DNA of 64,000 bases from Phylloscopus collybita (taxonomy: Eukaryota; Chordata; Aves; Passeriformes; Phylloscopidae): positions 2,546,001 to 2,610,000 of the forward strand of contig JAJNNQ010000002.1 in NCBI GenBank assembly GCA_027886175.1, written 5' to 3'. The translations under genes were made by a program, and so were the position numbers. Positions 1 to 13,475 of the stretch are shown here, in pieces. How positions within the stretch are numbered: position 1 is the stretch's first letter; each line of letters begins with the position of its first letter. The notes below the pieces were generated by a model that was given only the letters and a program-made list of their open reading frames with translations, did not search any database and was not told the origin of the DNA.

Positions 1-3000
1 ATTTCCAACTAATATTAGCAGCTAATTTAATTATTTAAGCTCTAATACAAGTCGGTGGAACTCTAATTGACAGAAGGAGTGAAGCCTAGGGAGTTACTGA
101 GCTCAGCCTAAATGAACAGCTCAGCTCAGCAGCCCCTGCAGAAATGATAGTGCTGTTGGCTATGCCCAGGGGTATTTTGTTCCTGTTTCAGAGGGCCCAG
201 CCTTGTTGTAGGTTTGTGTTTTATCTCCCACGCCACACAGGTGTTGCAGATGCTCAGTGACAAATGATCCAATGCCCGTGTTCAGGCAGCTGAATTCATC
301 CCTGGGCGTGTGTTGTGCTGATCTGATCCCACACCTGGGGATTGAGATCAAACTGCTTTTGTGATCAACAGGAACAAAAGGTCTCTGTAGCTGCAACTCC
401 CTGCCTGCAAATCCCCCTCTCATTGACTGAAACAGCCACTTCACTGGAGTGTTTTGGATATCACAAAAAGCATCCTCCTCACCTTCTCCAGGGACTGTGC
501 AGCTGGAAACAGGCACATAATCCCTGCTAACCTTGCCCTGATAGGGACGTGGTTCCTCCTTGTTCTGAGGGGGTGTGCACCACCTTTTCCTTGGCCCTAC
601 AAGCAGCTGCCTGGTGAGAAAGCTTTGGAGAGGGTTGGTGGCTTAGCAACGGGGCTGTTCACGTGGATGGGCAGGGGGAAGGAGCCCCTGGCACACGGCT
701 CACACCTGTACCTCTTAGCAGGGCTTGTTCCACACTGAGAGAAAAATTCCTGCAGTTCATGGTTGTCTCATCTTGCACACAGAGAAATAATCTTTTGTAG
801 GCTGAGGGAAGGGTGAAGAAGTGAATTAATGGCTCTTCTGGTTTGCATTTCTCCTCTTCTGAAAGGGTTTAAAGGGATGATTCAATTTTTAAAAGAGCTA
901 ATTTTTGTAGATTAAAACCCCGTTCTTTTATGGAGATCTGACCTTTGCTGCTTTTCCTTCTGATTAATTATTGTTCAGAGTTCTGGAGATGTGGCTCCAG
1001 CCTGCATATAAAACATGAGCCTTGCTAGGAAATCGTTGGTCTCAGAGTCTTGTTCGTATTTTGTGGGCAAGCCCTGTCCTGATAATTACAGCAATGTGCA
1101 CTTTTATAAGTGGCTGGCCCAGAGGCTCAATTAACATTTTCACTTGTGTTTTATCTCGTGTATTTTAGTGTCTTGACCAATTCTGTTGATCACATTCACA
1201 TGACTTACTTGTTCCCCAGAGGTTTTTCTGGCTTGATTTCTAAAGGCCACATTTTTGTAAGTGAAGTCCTGCTGTAAATGACAGCGACCCCTGAAGTTCT
1301 GATGGCTTTTCATCATTATTGGAGAGAAATAAAATGCCCATCATGTGCATGTGTTTCCAGACTCAAAAAAAAATACAATGAAACCCTAAAGCTACTCTCA
1401 CCTCATCTATCTTATGTAACCTTGTTAGATGTCCAGAAGCCTTTTATCACACTGTTTAATGACAGGGGATTTGGGATAAAAACAAACGTTTTGTAGCCAA
1501 TTTTAGTTATGGAGTCACCAGAAAAAGACCTTTTTTTGTTGTTAAAAAAGTCTGCAACCTTGCAGTAGCCCTTTATCAGCCATCCTGGGGGGTAAAACAC
1601 AGTATTTTCAGCTAGGAAGTCAAGAGTACATGAAAGTTAAAGGAAGGAGACTGATGAGAAATGAAACAAACTTGACCGTGGAAAAAAAGAAGTCCAGAAT
1701 TGGAATTCTGGGGGAGGAAATAAAACATCATTTTTAAGCTCGTAAAGGTTCTCTCTGAGGAGATCAAATCTGCAGCTGATTAGGTCAGCTTGTCTCCAAT
1801 AGCTCTGTGTCCAGATGAAGTTTTCGACCATTTTTGTGCATTTTCTCTTGATGGTTTTGCAAGAGAAACACAAACACATACATCTTCTGCAAATACAGTG
1901 GGAGGCTCTGGATTTCAGTCATGCACAGATGGGAGAGGCTTCACTTGTTTCCCCCAAGTTTTTCTTCTTTTTTTTTTTCTTTTCTTTGTAAAGCATAATT
2001 TGTGGTACAAGATGGCTCTGATTTTGCAGTCTGGAAGAAAAGTGTTGGAAAAAATATTTACGAGGAGGAATGAAAAGAATCCATTTTTCTTGCTCCCACT
2101 ACTATCATCGTGTAAAACATGTGATTTCTTCATTGAGCCCAGGACACAAGTTGCATGCATTGCCTGTAGTAAAATAAGGAGATTGTTAATGTTACTTCAG
2201 TCAACATTCAAGGGCCTTTTCTCCAGCCAGTTAAACACAGATTTATACTTTTTTTCTTTGCTAAATAGTTATGAGATGGCTTTGCTGTGGTCCTGTTGTC
2301 CCTGATTTGGGTTCTCTTCAGCTTAGGCTTGGCTTTTGAGGCAAAAGTCACCCAAACTTCACCAGAACTGGAACTGCAGCTGCCATTCTGCACCAAAGTC
2401 AGTCAGACCTGAGCAGTGGCACATCTTAGAGAGGGCTTTTAATCCTGGGCCTTCGGGAGGGTCAGCAAACAAAGATTTGCCCACATTATTTTGGAGGTTT
2501 CTTTGTGATTCTTTCTTTCCCTAAGGCCGCTGCCCCATCCATCTCTCTGCATTTTGCTGTTGTCTAAGCTGGCAGTGACTTCCAGCTGGCAAACAGATGG
2601 ACTGAAGTCTGTTTCCTTCCACAAGTTTGGAATTAGATGATACTTGCAAAAATGTGTGTGCTTCTGGAGCGCAGGGATGGAAAGGGAATGGCTCAGGAGC
2701 AGACGGGGAAGGGAAAGAATGAAATACATTGCAAATCCTCATCTCACCGTATGGAAATGAGAGGAAAAATCCCACCCAGCTGCATCCAGTGTGGACACTC
2801 TGTTGTGGATTAGGATTTCCTGTTTTATTGTGCCTTATGACCCATTTTCCATCCAGACAAGCCGTGGCAGTCTGAGGTGGAACCGCGAGGGTGGAATGGG
2901 GCTGTTCTCACCAGTCGCTGAACACCTGAGACTCTCTGTGACTCGGCGGGTTCCAGCCTCTGTTTGCTGTCACAAAAGCTGGGGGACAGTGTCCCTGAGG

Positions 3001-6000
3001 CAGTGGTCACCCGCCATTCCGCCTGCCAGCCACAGGGTGTCACTTAGAGTGCAGGTAAAGCCAGTGTCCCCCGGCGGCTGCTCCCAGTCACCTGCGGCAT
3101 GGATGGAGGGGATGGATGGGTGCAGGGTGACCCTGGACTGGGGCTGCTCCCCATCCTGCTGCACGGCAAAAGAGCCTCACTGAGGTGAAACAGGGACAAG
3201 GACTCAGTGGGGAAGGGTGTTCTGGGAAGGATCCTGTGTCCCCTCCTCTGTGGGGTGTTGCAGGTCACTGCCTGGGGGTGCGTGGTGCCTCTTTCACCAG
3301 GGCTGCTCTGAAAAGCTGAGAGAAGGGCAGTGCTAAGCTTTGTTCCCAGGCAGGTGTGTTGTGGTGTAGAGGACGTGGAGCCATGCAAAAGCACGGTGCA
3401 GCCATTCACAGGGGTGAAACAAATCTATCAGAGGAGCCTAAGCAGGCAACAAGAACCTGCCCTTGTAGGATGCAGGGATTGCTGGTGGCTGGACACATCA
3501 CTGTGTGTGCAACATTCATCGCTGCACTGCTGCCCTTTGCATCAGTCTGATGTCTCCTGCCTGGGCACTGTCCCCTGGCAGGGACTCTTGGATTTTCCCT
3601 GGCAGATGCTCCAGGTGCTCCCACTTAACAGGAATAAATCACAGGTCTGTTAACAGCGGAGCAATAGCACCTCAGCTGTGACCTGCTTGTTGCTCCTGTT
3701 CTGCAGAACAGTTAAATCAATAAATTAGTCAGATTTAAGGTCTTTAGATTTCCCTCTGTGCTCTGCCATGACATAGAAGTGTCTTTGCTGTTCATATAAT
3801 GGTGAATCTTTGCAATTTCTGTGGCTTGGAAGAGCAGAACTTCAGGCTGCATCCTCGTCCAAATAAAATTCTCAGGCTCTGACAGTATTTCAAGGCTTTG
3901 CCCGAGGTTTGCTGTCCTGGGAAAGGGAACCTCCTACTCAGTTTTGGACCCCAATATCAAGACTTAACACCCAGATTAGAACAGCCATTCTTAGCAGCTT
4001 GAGAAGTCGATGAGAAATGAGGTTTCCCATGGAAATTGAAGGAGAATGGATTTTTAGTAGATATTTTCTTTTTTTTTTCTTCAGTGCGGTTTTCATTCCC
4101 CTCAGATGTTATTCTTGGAGTTCATAATTGGTAGCTCTTGGGACAAATTCATAAAATCAATAAAACTCGGATTGCTTTATGCTGACTTCTTTCTCTGCTG
4201 TGCTGGGAATAACAGAGGCCAGATACTGCTCCATATGAGACTGGGAGAAGCAATACTTTGAAGCAAATTATAGAAATAGAAACCCAGTATTAAAAAAAAA
4301 AAAAAAAGAAAAAGAAACAAACAAACAAAAAAACCTTAGAAAAAAATTTCTCAAGTCTCATGGAGAGTTTTCCCTGGGAAAACAGAAGGAAGAACCTTTC
4401 CCAATTTGGTTGTATTGTCCCAAACCCCTGGTGGTTGGAAAGCCCTTACCATGCTGTGACAGAAGAATTAATTCAGAGGAGCTGCATCCTCCTCAGTCAG
4501 CCAGGGAGCAAAGAGAGCTTTGGAAAACAGAAAATGTGTTATGGAAATGAGACAAACACAGAAAATCGGAAATTACTTTGCCTAATGCATCATCAGCATT
4601 TTAACTAAACTTAGATGTGACTTCCCTGGGATTCTTTTTCTCATTTCTAAGAATTTTTATCTAACTTAGGAATTGCTGAATTATGCCAGTAATCCCTGAA
4701 ACCATCAGCATTTGTGTATTTCAAAGGACATCATGAGCAGTCAAGACTTGCTGCAGGATCTCCAGGCTCCACACTGATTTCTGCTCTGCAATTGGAGCAG
4801 CAGATGCAGAGTTTGGTAGCAGAAGGATTTCAAAGATTGTTGTTTCTGGGCTGATCTTAACACACTTGAACCACTGAAAACTGATCTCTGTGTGGGAGCC
4901 AGTGTGGAAAACGGGAGTTTGGGTGTGGGAAATGGATTTCTAGGATTCATAAGGAGGGGACAGCCTATTCCTTTGCAAGCCAGCAGAGTAAAAGGCTGGG
5001 GATGAAGGGGAGAGTGAGAAGCTGGGCCCTTCAGAGAGATTTCCCAGTGCTGGCCTTCCACAGAGAAAGCTCCTCCCAGCTTCCTTCCTCGTGGGAGTTT
5101 TTTCTGTTCCAGGAGCTCTGGGGGAGGGAGAGACCCCTGACTTGGAAAGCCCTTTTGGGAAGTCTTTTGGATCAAGGGCTTATTTTTCTTTTCAGGATAT
5201 GGGTGATGGTATCTTGGGTGGGATTGCAGGGATTTGGGCAGCTGTCTGGGTGAGTGTGTGTGTGTGGGGACAGTGACCCCATCACCAGCTAACCTTTATA
5301 GAGGGAACCCCTTTCATTCTTCACTGAGTACACTTTGTATTACAGAAAGACAGGATCCCACAGGTTCACGTTTTGGTTAATTTTGGACATCTAATCCAAA
5401 CTTCTGAGTTTGTCCCTCCACATAACTACCATGTATAAACTCACCCACTTGTCCCTATGTCATCAATTACCAAATGAATGTCTGAAGATGCACATTTCCA
5501 CCAGAGTTGCCTGTGTGTCACGAAGTCTCCTTAGCAGCCCAAAAATCAGAAGGCTTCTGTTTGGTGTGAAAGTGAGGGAACAAATTCCCCCTTGAGTCTG
5601 CTTTCTGTTTCTGAGCCTGTCTCAAAAGGGACAGGGATAAACCCAAGTGCAGTGGTGGTGGTTCACTGCATCTCCCTCTTCCAGGGAGTGGCTGTAGCAG
5701 TAGGAATTCTGGGTTTTGCTGCTTCTTACTCCTTTTTGGGCAGAACTAAAGGATCCCCACAAAGATCTTTTCACACAGTTAAGTCATCCTTATCCACCTA
5801 CAAACCCATTCTCAGTCTGGATTTCTTTTTTTCACCCTAATCTGTTTTTAATCCCTTCATCTCTCCTGTGTTCACAACATGTTTCTCCTGGGGAAAAAAA
5901 AATCCAGCAACAGTAATAACAGCAGTTTTATTCTCCATGAGCACTTTGGTTTATTCCTTCAGTGAATGCTGAAGGGGATAGAAGGATCTCTGAGCTGACC

Positions 6001-6721
6001 CAGAGAGGTGAGTGTGTCAGAAGAGCACAGACATCACAGCAGTGTGATTCAGTGTATCCTGGGAATATGTAAAAAGCTCTCCTGAAACTAGAAATATGCT
6101 AATCAATAGTGGGATTTTTCAGCAAACCAGATGCAAAGTCTTTCCTAGGGATTCCTATTTTACTGCTTCTCTGTTAGTTCTCAGCTGCAAATCTGTGGCT
6201 GAGTTCCTGGGATTACAGATGAGCACCTGACCATGCTCCCTGCAATTACAGTGCTTTGAGAGGATCTGGGGGATTATTTTTCCATCCCTTCTTTGAGTGG
6301 TTGGATACCTGCCTGTTTCCTGTCTGACTCCAGTGCATTGTGTCTCCAAGGCTCTTCATCCAACCCCATTCTCATTTCCCCAGTCCCTGAGCAGGCACAG
6401 AAGGAGCCATGAATGGGGTAGATGTGAATGAGTCACTGCTGCCCTGGGACCAGGTGAAAATCGACTGTGTGTGCACTCAGCATCTGGTGCTCCTGAGCTA
6501 ACATTCACCTCCTGGGATCTCAGGGAAAGAAATTGATTTCTCTGTGGTAGCTCAGTTATGTGTGTGTGAGTCTTTAGGTTCATGAGTAGCTTTGAAAACT
6601 TCACTGGGATTTTGTCATGTCCTTCATGAAATGAAGCAATTCTAGGAATTTTGAGCATGGAGCTGAAGAAGCTCTGGCTTTGCTTGGTGAAAATAAACCT
6701 GACATGACAATAGGACATTGC

Positions 6722-6778
6722 AAATTGGACCAGATGAACTCTGCTCCTCCTTCTAACCAAGCATTTCTGTGATATTCC
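6722..6778 (+). mobile_element. CR1 LINE, short old 3' end
   Basis: The stretch ttggaccagatgaactc followed by cttctaaccaagcatttctgtgat matches the last ~50 bases of avian CR1 (gaccagatgacctc..., ...ccaacc...attctgtgat) with several substitutions. Only the terminal part is recognisable. Confidence 0.5.
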
Positions 6779-7218
6779 TACAGATCTCAGATCCTTTAGT
6801 GCCTCTGGCACCAGCTGCTTGTTTTTCATGGACACCTGTGACTTACTGATGGTGTTTTTTATATTAAGAACTTGTGTTACCAGGTGTGCATCAGAGTGAG
6901 AGTGGTCTCAGGCTCTTGTTTTGATTCCATTTACCTATTCATGTGTGATATGTGAATTTCCTGCACCATTAAAGTGGTTTAGTTCATCCTTTGCTTGCTT
7001 TTAGGGGAATCGAGTGATACTCAGGGGGCACTGATGTTTGTGTAGTTGCCATGTTACCTCAGTGAAAATCAGCTGGAAAAGACAGGGCTAATTGCTTTGA
7101 TTTAATCCTGAAATGTCAGTGACTCAGTGATGGCTCATTCATGGAAGTTATCTGCTGGAGGTAGAAGGACTGGATAAAAATAGCTTCCTTGGGATGAACT
7201 TCCAGTGCTGGAAGTTTC

Positions 7219-7305
7219 AAATCATAGCTTCAAAGAATGGTTTGAGTTGAAGGGGCCTTAAAGATCACCTAGATCTGACACCTCTGCCATGAAAGGCATG
7301 GGGCA
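7219..7305 (-). mobile_element. CR1 LINE 3' end fragment, minus orientation
   Basis: It begins with the reversed CR1 tail (aatcatag...aagaatggtttgagttg), then aaggggccttaaagatcacctag and a worn ccctctgccatgggcagg equivalent. Homology fades after about 7305. Confidence 0.7.
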
Positions 7306-10077
7306 AACCTTTGGGAAACATGCAGAAAGCATTTGTGGAGAAGAACTGCAGTGCCTCACTACCAGCTGTGGCACAGCAGGCAAAAATCTGAGTTGCCATC
7401 CCAAAGAACAGCAGGTGAGAGAAGGGAATTGAGGGTTAAATATCAGATGTAAAGAATGAGGATGATACTGTCCCACATCCAAGGCAGGCAGCAGAGGAGA
7501 ACAGACACAATTGTTGACTGCAGGGCCGCCAGAGCCTCTGAGCAAACTAAAATTCAACAGAAGAAAATGTCAGACCCGAAGTGTTTGTCCTGTAAATGAA
7601 AAGGGGACATGCAGCTTGATTTTTAGTGTGTTTGGCCTAAGTACCTTCTCCCTTCCCATGTCTCAGTGGGAAAGAGATGTTCATAAATTGGCTTTCTTCA
7701 TTCTTTTTCTTTCTGTGTCTCAGAGGATGTTCTTGCCCCCTGATTTGGTGGGCAGGCACATGACAGGGTCACAGCCTCCCGAGACAGAACCACTCTGGTG
7801 CTGGCTGTGTTGCCTTCAGTGTGAATTCCAGGGCTTCCCTGGCCCAAGCTGGCACGGATTCATCTGGGCCACCCAGGTGGGGTTGTTCTGGAGCCCTGCT
7901 GCAGCCAAGAGGCAGCATCTGTGGCTGTGCCAGTGTGAAAGGGAAGGGATGGAGGCAGTTTGCACTTGTTTCTGTCAGAACAGGCAGCAAGTGAGACCTG
8001 TTCAAACCCTGCAGCTGGCCCTTGCTTCAAGCTCCCGTCCTTCAGCCCTGCCCTTTGTAAATTAACTCCAATATTTCAGGGACTCTGAAGCTTTCCAACT
8101 CTGGAAAGACTTCTCTCCTCCTTTTCTTTCGGTTTAGAGTGCAAGAAGTTCCCTGCTAACATGTCACCTTTATTCCTCTGCATCATTAATTTCGTTGGGG
8201 CTGAGCCAGGAGAGTTTTGAGCAGAGAATCTGTGTTTTGCAGTGCTTTGTAAGAGTTTCCATACAAAGACTTCTGGATGTACAAAGTGCTAAGCAGGCTG
8301 GTTTTCAGTGTCTTAAAAGTGTTCTCCCCAGGTCTCTCAGCAGTAAAAATCTTCTGTTCTCAATGTGGAGATGTGAACCGAATGGAAAGCATCCCTTTGT
8401 GTGGTCTGGGAAAACCAGAGATACTTTCATTAATACCTTCAAAACTGCAGGAATATCCATGAACTTGGATATTTAATTTGTGTAAGTGATGGGTACCAAT
8501 CACCAATATATTTGTGAGTTTAGCCATGAGATTTCACAGCTCTCTGTCTCTGTTTTCATGCCTTGCTGTTAGTGCAGACCTGCTGGTCTGTAGCACCTGC
8601 AGGTTTTCTGTGTGCCAGATGAAGTGCTCAGTTATCACAATCACATTTATTCAGCTATTTGCTGCTCTTCCCTGCAATGCAGGGTTGTTTCCTAGGCTAC
8701 ATTTTCTAGTATAATACATATCCTGTTGTCAGATCCTTTCCAGTGGATTTGACTTCATTCCTTGATCCAAGTGAAGATAAATTAGTGAACTGTCCTGCTT
8801 TATCAGTGGAGATGGGCTTTGTTTTCCATAAGTGAGTTTTATTCTTCTCAGGTTTTTTTTTTTTCTGAAAACACACTTCAAATACATCACGCAACTTTGT
8901 AGCACGGATGAAGAGGAATTTCAAACTCTCAGGCAAAATGATGTGAGACAAGGAAAGGAGGAAGCAGCCTTTGATCAGGCTCTGCATTGCCTTTTTCCTG
9001 CTAAAACCTCAAATGCTAAAACCTCAATAAGAGTGTATTGATTCCCTGAGGGCTTCCTGGTGTCAGCCCCATGGCTGCAGGGGGACACCTTGGGTGTGAT
9101 GAGCAGTGCAGGCTGTGCCTGGGTCAGCAGCCCACAAGTGCAAGAAAGTGAGCAATAGTGAAACCAGCAGCTCAATTCTGGGTCCAAAAAGTACAGAATC
9201 AGGGTTTGTACTTAACAAGTGGTAAAAGGAGAAACAAAGCTACTGTCAGGACAAGGAAGGAAAGAAGAGGAAAACGAAACAGGAAAGGAGAGGGATCAGG
9301 TTGTCCTGTGCACTGTGGGGTTGGATGCACCCCCAGTGAGTCTGACCCTGGAGCTGAGGTTTGTGTCTCTGCTCACCCCAGCTCTCACACACCCACCTGT
9401 GCATGAGCCTCTGGTTTGCTGCAGCTGACAGGCAGCACCTGCAGGAAATAAATCAGCGTGTTTTGAGTGCCTCCAGTCAGTGCTGTCTCAGCTGAGCTCT
9501 GGGACAGGCAGAGGGCTGGAGCCAGGCAGTTTTACAGGTGCAATCCTTATTCCTGAATGGGTGTCATTAGCTCTCCCCTCTGCCCAACCTTCACAGCTGC
9601 TTTCGCTGCCAGCAGTCACTGAGATGAGCTAATTAACACAGATTATGCAATTTTGCTGCACATAATACATGTAATTTTTTAATGAAGGAGTGGTGCTGTG
9701 TAATAACAGTTCACACAAACCTGCCTTTGACACAAGGCTCTGGCAGGAAGCTTGGCAGGAGAAACTTTGCATAAAAGAGTTAAATAAGACAATCAGATCA
9801 TTAATAGGAAAAAAAAAATCTCTAGACATTTATGTTCTTTTGGAAGTGTTAATATATCCACAAAGATTTATTTTTAATAGGTAGATTTCAGCTGCAGTAG
9901 TAGCAGTGTCCTGAATGCTGAGATGAATTTCATGAATACAAGCAAATAAATGTTTCTCACAGAAGACTTGATTTCATTTTTTTTTTTTTTTGCATGATCA
10001 GGCAAAAGATTATTTTTGCTTGTTGCAACACTGTGGCTTGTTGCTGTGGTGCTGCTTGTTGCAGTCTTTTCTTCATA

Positions 10078-10150
10078 AAATAATAGAATAATTAAGGTTG
10101 AAGAAGACCTTTAAGTTCATCAAGTCCAGCCATTAAACCAGCACTTCCTG
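10078..10150 (-). mobile_element. CR1 LINE 3' end fragment, minus orientation
   Basis: The sequence runs from the tail through aattaaggttgaagaagacc and tttaagttcatcaagtccag to ccattaaaccagcac. It resembles the CR1 subfamily whose reversed 3' end reads gatcatcaagtccaaccatt. Confidence 0.65.
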
Positions 10151-10348
10151 TTTGCTTCTTTCTGTGTGGACAAGATTATTGATTATTGATGGTAAAATTA
10201 GCTTCATATTGCTGGTACTGCTGTGATGCTTAAGAACCAGATATTTTTTTTTTTTTTTTTAATAAGCTCTAAACAATCTCTGGAAAATATATTCCCCAGG
10301 CAACTACTGGGAGGCCAGAGAGGAAAGAGAAGAGCTGTAGCAGGTTAA

Positions 10349-10730
10349 GGGCAGACAAAGTTCCGTGTTATGGTTGAATGCATCGGGGAGATATCCTCAT
10401 TTGTATGGAATTTCAGCAGGCAGAAGTCCAGTGGCAGGCAGACAGCATTAGACACGAGCGGTGGCCCATTTCCTTGGGAAACCAAAGTCTCCACCCCACG
10501 TTCCTGATGTCAGGTTTTAGGAGGCCCTTGGCACTACAAGGGCAGATAAGCTTCCAACTGGTGGTAGATTCCATCTGGGAGATATCCTCATTTGTGAGGA
10601 ATTTCAGCAGGCATAACCCCAGTGGAAGGTAGACAGCATTAGACACGAACGGTGGCCCTTTTCCATGGGAAACCAAAATCTCCACCCCACGTTGCTGATG
10701 TCACTTTGTAGAAGGCATTTTCCAATATAA
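10349..10730. repeat. Tandem duplication, two units of 191 bp
   Basis: Unit 1 is 10349-10539 and unit 2 is 10540-10730. The first begins gggcagacaaagttcc and the second gggcagataagcttcc. Both contain gggagatatcctcatttgt, gacagcattagacacga, gggaaaccaaa and tccaccccacgtt in the same order. In a 127-base core I count about 12 differences, so identity is near 90 percent. I do not recognise a known element. The open frames on both strands here are side effects of the duplication. Confidence 0.85.
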
Positions 10731-12781
10731 GACATATATTGCAATATTTCCAATATAAGACAAACATGGCAAAGGTTTGGTAGCAGAGGAATGCAGGAGT
10801 GATTATTCTGAGAAGAGGTGGTCAGGGGCTGTCCCCACCTTTGACAGAGCCAAATTAATTAACTAAACTGTTAATTACTCACTAAAGTGGCTTTTTCTCA
10901 TGCTATGAGTTTTCCGTCTTATTTTTTCCCCCTATCCTGATGAGGAGATGTGGAGAACAAGAGGTCTGGTGGGCACCTAGCAGTCAGCCAGGGTCATCCC
11001 ACCCCAGGGGACTATCAAATGAATGCAGGAAAATTCATCCTGATACATTTTTTTCAAAATTCTTCAAGCTTGGGAATACGGTTATGAGGGCTGAGCACAG
11101 GCTGGTGTCCTAGGGAGAGGCTTCCAGAAGGAAAACAGGGGTATTTGGAATTTTGAATTGGAAAATTTGTTCAGTCTCATCTCTGACTGTATTTTACACC
11201 AGGTGGAAATGTGTTAAATCCAGCCCGTGGTTTATAGCTAAATGCACTCCCTGGTTTTCAGTCTCAGAACACAGTCAGGATTCAGAGTGCTGACTCAGAG
11301 ACATTTTTATCTCTCAGTGAAGTCATGAAGAAATTCTCTCTGCCTGTAGCAGATATCCTTTCCCAAAACAGACACACCAGACTAAAGTGATGTTATTTTT
11401 ATGTGAAATTCCAGCTCAGCTGTCTCACTTCAAAGAATATCAAAACCAATCATTTTTCATTGAAACAAAGGCACTGATCTGTGGTATCATCATTCCCTAC
11501 AAACACTTTCAACTTCCCTGAAGTTTCTGATGTCATTTGACCTGGCATGTCCTGTTTGGCATGGTCCTTAAAATCCCACAGTAAGGAGTGTTTCTGCCTT
11601 CTCTGAGGTGCTCCAGAGCTGAGGATCTCAGTTTGCAGTCTGGTGCCATCAGCTGATTGTTGAGAAGCTGTGCTATGACACCTCCAAGCTTTACTTCACT
11701 AAAACCTCTCCATTCACCCTCAGGAGCTTCAATTTCTGCCATTTCAGCAGCAGTTGTGAATCAAATTCCCTCTCAGTTATCACAAGGAAGGTTGTCTGTT
11801 AAACTGCAACTCTCTGGCTCCCCAAACCCTCCTACAAATGTGTTCTGTGTAACACAGTGCTTCAGTCCTGACACCATTCACTTCAACAGATCATAAACAG
11901 CACTGTTTCAGGATGGAAAAAAACGTGCAAGTGGAAAGAAAGTGGTAAAAAAAAAACCAGAGAGAAAATAGGTGAAAAGGAGAGTTTGTAAACTGGCTGT
12001 GGTCACTTGTCGTCAAGCAGCATTTCCTGCAGTCTGAAGCGTCCTGTGAAGTTTTCGTAAGTTATTTCAGTACAGAGGTAACTGAGGCCCTTGGAGTCAC
12101 TGGCATATGCATTTTGCACTGTAAATCTGCTTAAAAAGATGATGAGCTCTGTTCTTCTCTCAGACTGAATTAAATCCTAAGTATTTCTCCAAAGTTAAAT
12201 GTTTCTTCCTGACATATTCGTGATGTGCAGTCATGTAACAGCTAATTACAGTGATTAACTGCATTTCGCAGATGATGACCAGAAGAAACTGTTACATGAG
12301 GTATATTGCATCTCCTTTGTGTTTCAAAAATAATGAGAGCAAATTTTAATTACCTTTCTACTGTCACTAGAATAATCTGCCAACCTTCTTCTATTGATTA
12401 CTCCGAAGATAAATCCTTGTGCACAGGAAAGGAAGCGACATTTTATTCTAAACACTTCATGTGTAATTACTTAAAGAATCTTCTATCTATAGAAAGATTC
12501 AGATTCTATTTTAAGAGGAGAAGAGTTTGAGGGTGGTGCATCAAATGATCTCATTTCACATGATATAATTAAGATCAAATAGCTGAGAAGGAAAAAAAAA
12601 TCTTGGTAATCATTTAATTTTAAAAGCCATTATTGGGAACTACTCCAGGATGTTGTAGCTGCGTGACAGTAAAGTCATCTTTTACTCACTAACATTTCAT
12701 TTGGGAACTGTTATGTGGGAAATCTCTCCTTATAAATCACAGCAGGGGAAATGAAGGTTCAGCTGTGAACTTTGTAATCTG

Positions 12782-12942
12782 AGAAATCAGAGAACGGTTT
12801 GGGGTGGAAGGGACCTGAAAGATCATCCAGTTCCAACCCCTCTGCCATGGGCAGGGACACCTTCTACCAGAGCAGATTGCTCAGAGCCCCATCCAACCTG
12901 GCCTGAAACACTCCCAGGGATGGGGAATCTCTGTTTTTGTTA
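12782..12942 (-). mobile_element. CR1 LINE 3' end, minus orientation
   Basis: It contains gaacggtttggggtggaagg, gacctgaaagatcatccagt, cccctctgccatgggcaggg and ccccatccaacctggcctg, all diagnostic of the reversed avian CR1 3' end. It is followed directly by a second CR1 of another subfamily. Confidence 0.9.
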
Positions 12943-12954
12943 TGGATGGGAATT

Positions 12955-13475
12955 ACAGAATCAGAGAATATCCTGAGCTGCAAGGGACCCACAAGGATCA
13001 TCGAGTCCAGCTTCTGGTCCTGCACAGGAAACCTCAGCACTCTCACCCTGTGCATCCCTGGGAGTGTTGTCCAAATGCTCCTGGAGCTCTGGCAGCCTTG
13101 GGTGGGGCAGTGCCCATTCCCTGGGGAGCCTGGGCAGTGCCCAGCACCCTCTGGGGGAAGAACCTTTCCTGATCTCCAGCCTAAACCTCCCCTGACACAG
13201 CTTCAAGCCATTCCCTCAGGGCTTACCACCAAAGAGAAGAGATGGATGTCTGCCTCTCCACTGCCTCCCATGAGGGTGTTGAAGACCACAGTGAGGTCTC
13301 CCCTCAGTCTCCTCCAGCTGAACAAGCCAAGTGCCCTCAGCCCCTCCTCCAGACCCTTCACCACCTTCACTGCCCTCCTTTATATGAGAGTCAGGAGCAC
13401 TTATGCAAAAGCTCTCCTTGCTGTGCTTGTTGTGGCCATCACTCTTTTGGGCTGTGATCTATGACTGGGTTTCTT
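12955..13475 (-). mobile_element. CR1 LINE 3' region, minus orientation, longest copy in the window
   Basis: It starts with the reversed tail (acagaatcagagaatatcct), then gatcatcgagtccagcttct. It continues through the segment that reads gaggtctcccctcagtctcc and tccagctgaacaagccaagt, to about 13475. On the minus strand this is the familiar CR1 3' region (gcctggagaagaggaggctcag type). Open frames here, up to 175 codons, are untranslated repeat. Confidence 0.85.

Noticed and set aside
5050..5070. Only place before 28939 that encodes Cys-Trp-Pro on the + strand
   Set aside because: The surrounding residues do not resemble the CRHR extracellular domain and no splice sites fit.
7511..8065. 184-codon open frame, the longest on the + strand
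   Set aside because: No recognisable domain, composition typical of translated bird intron, no splice or promoter support.
10378..10685. Overlapping frames on both strands with an internally repeated peptide
   Set aside because: The peptide repeat reflects the 191-bp DNA duplication; there is no start context or homology.
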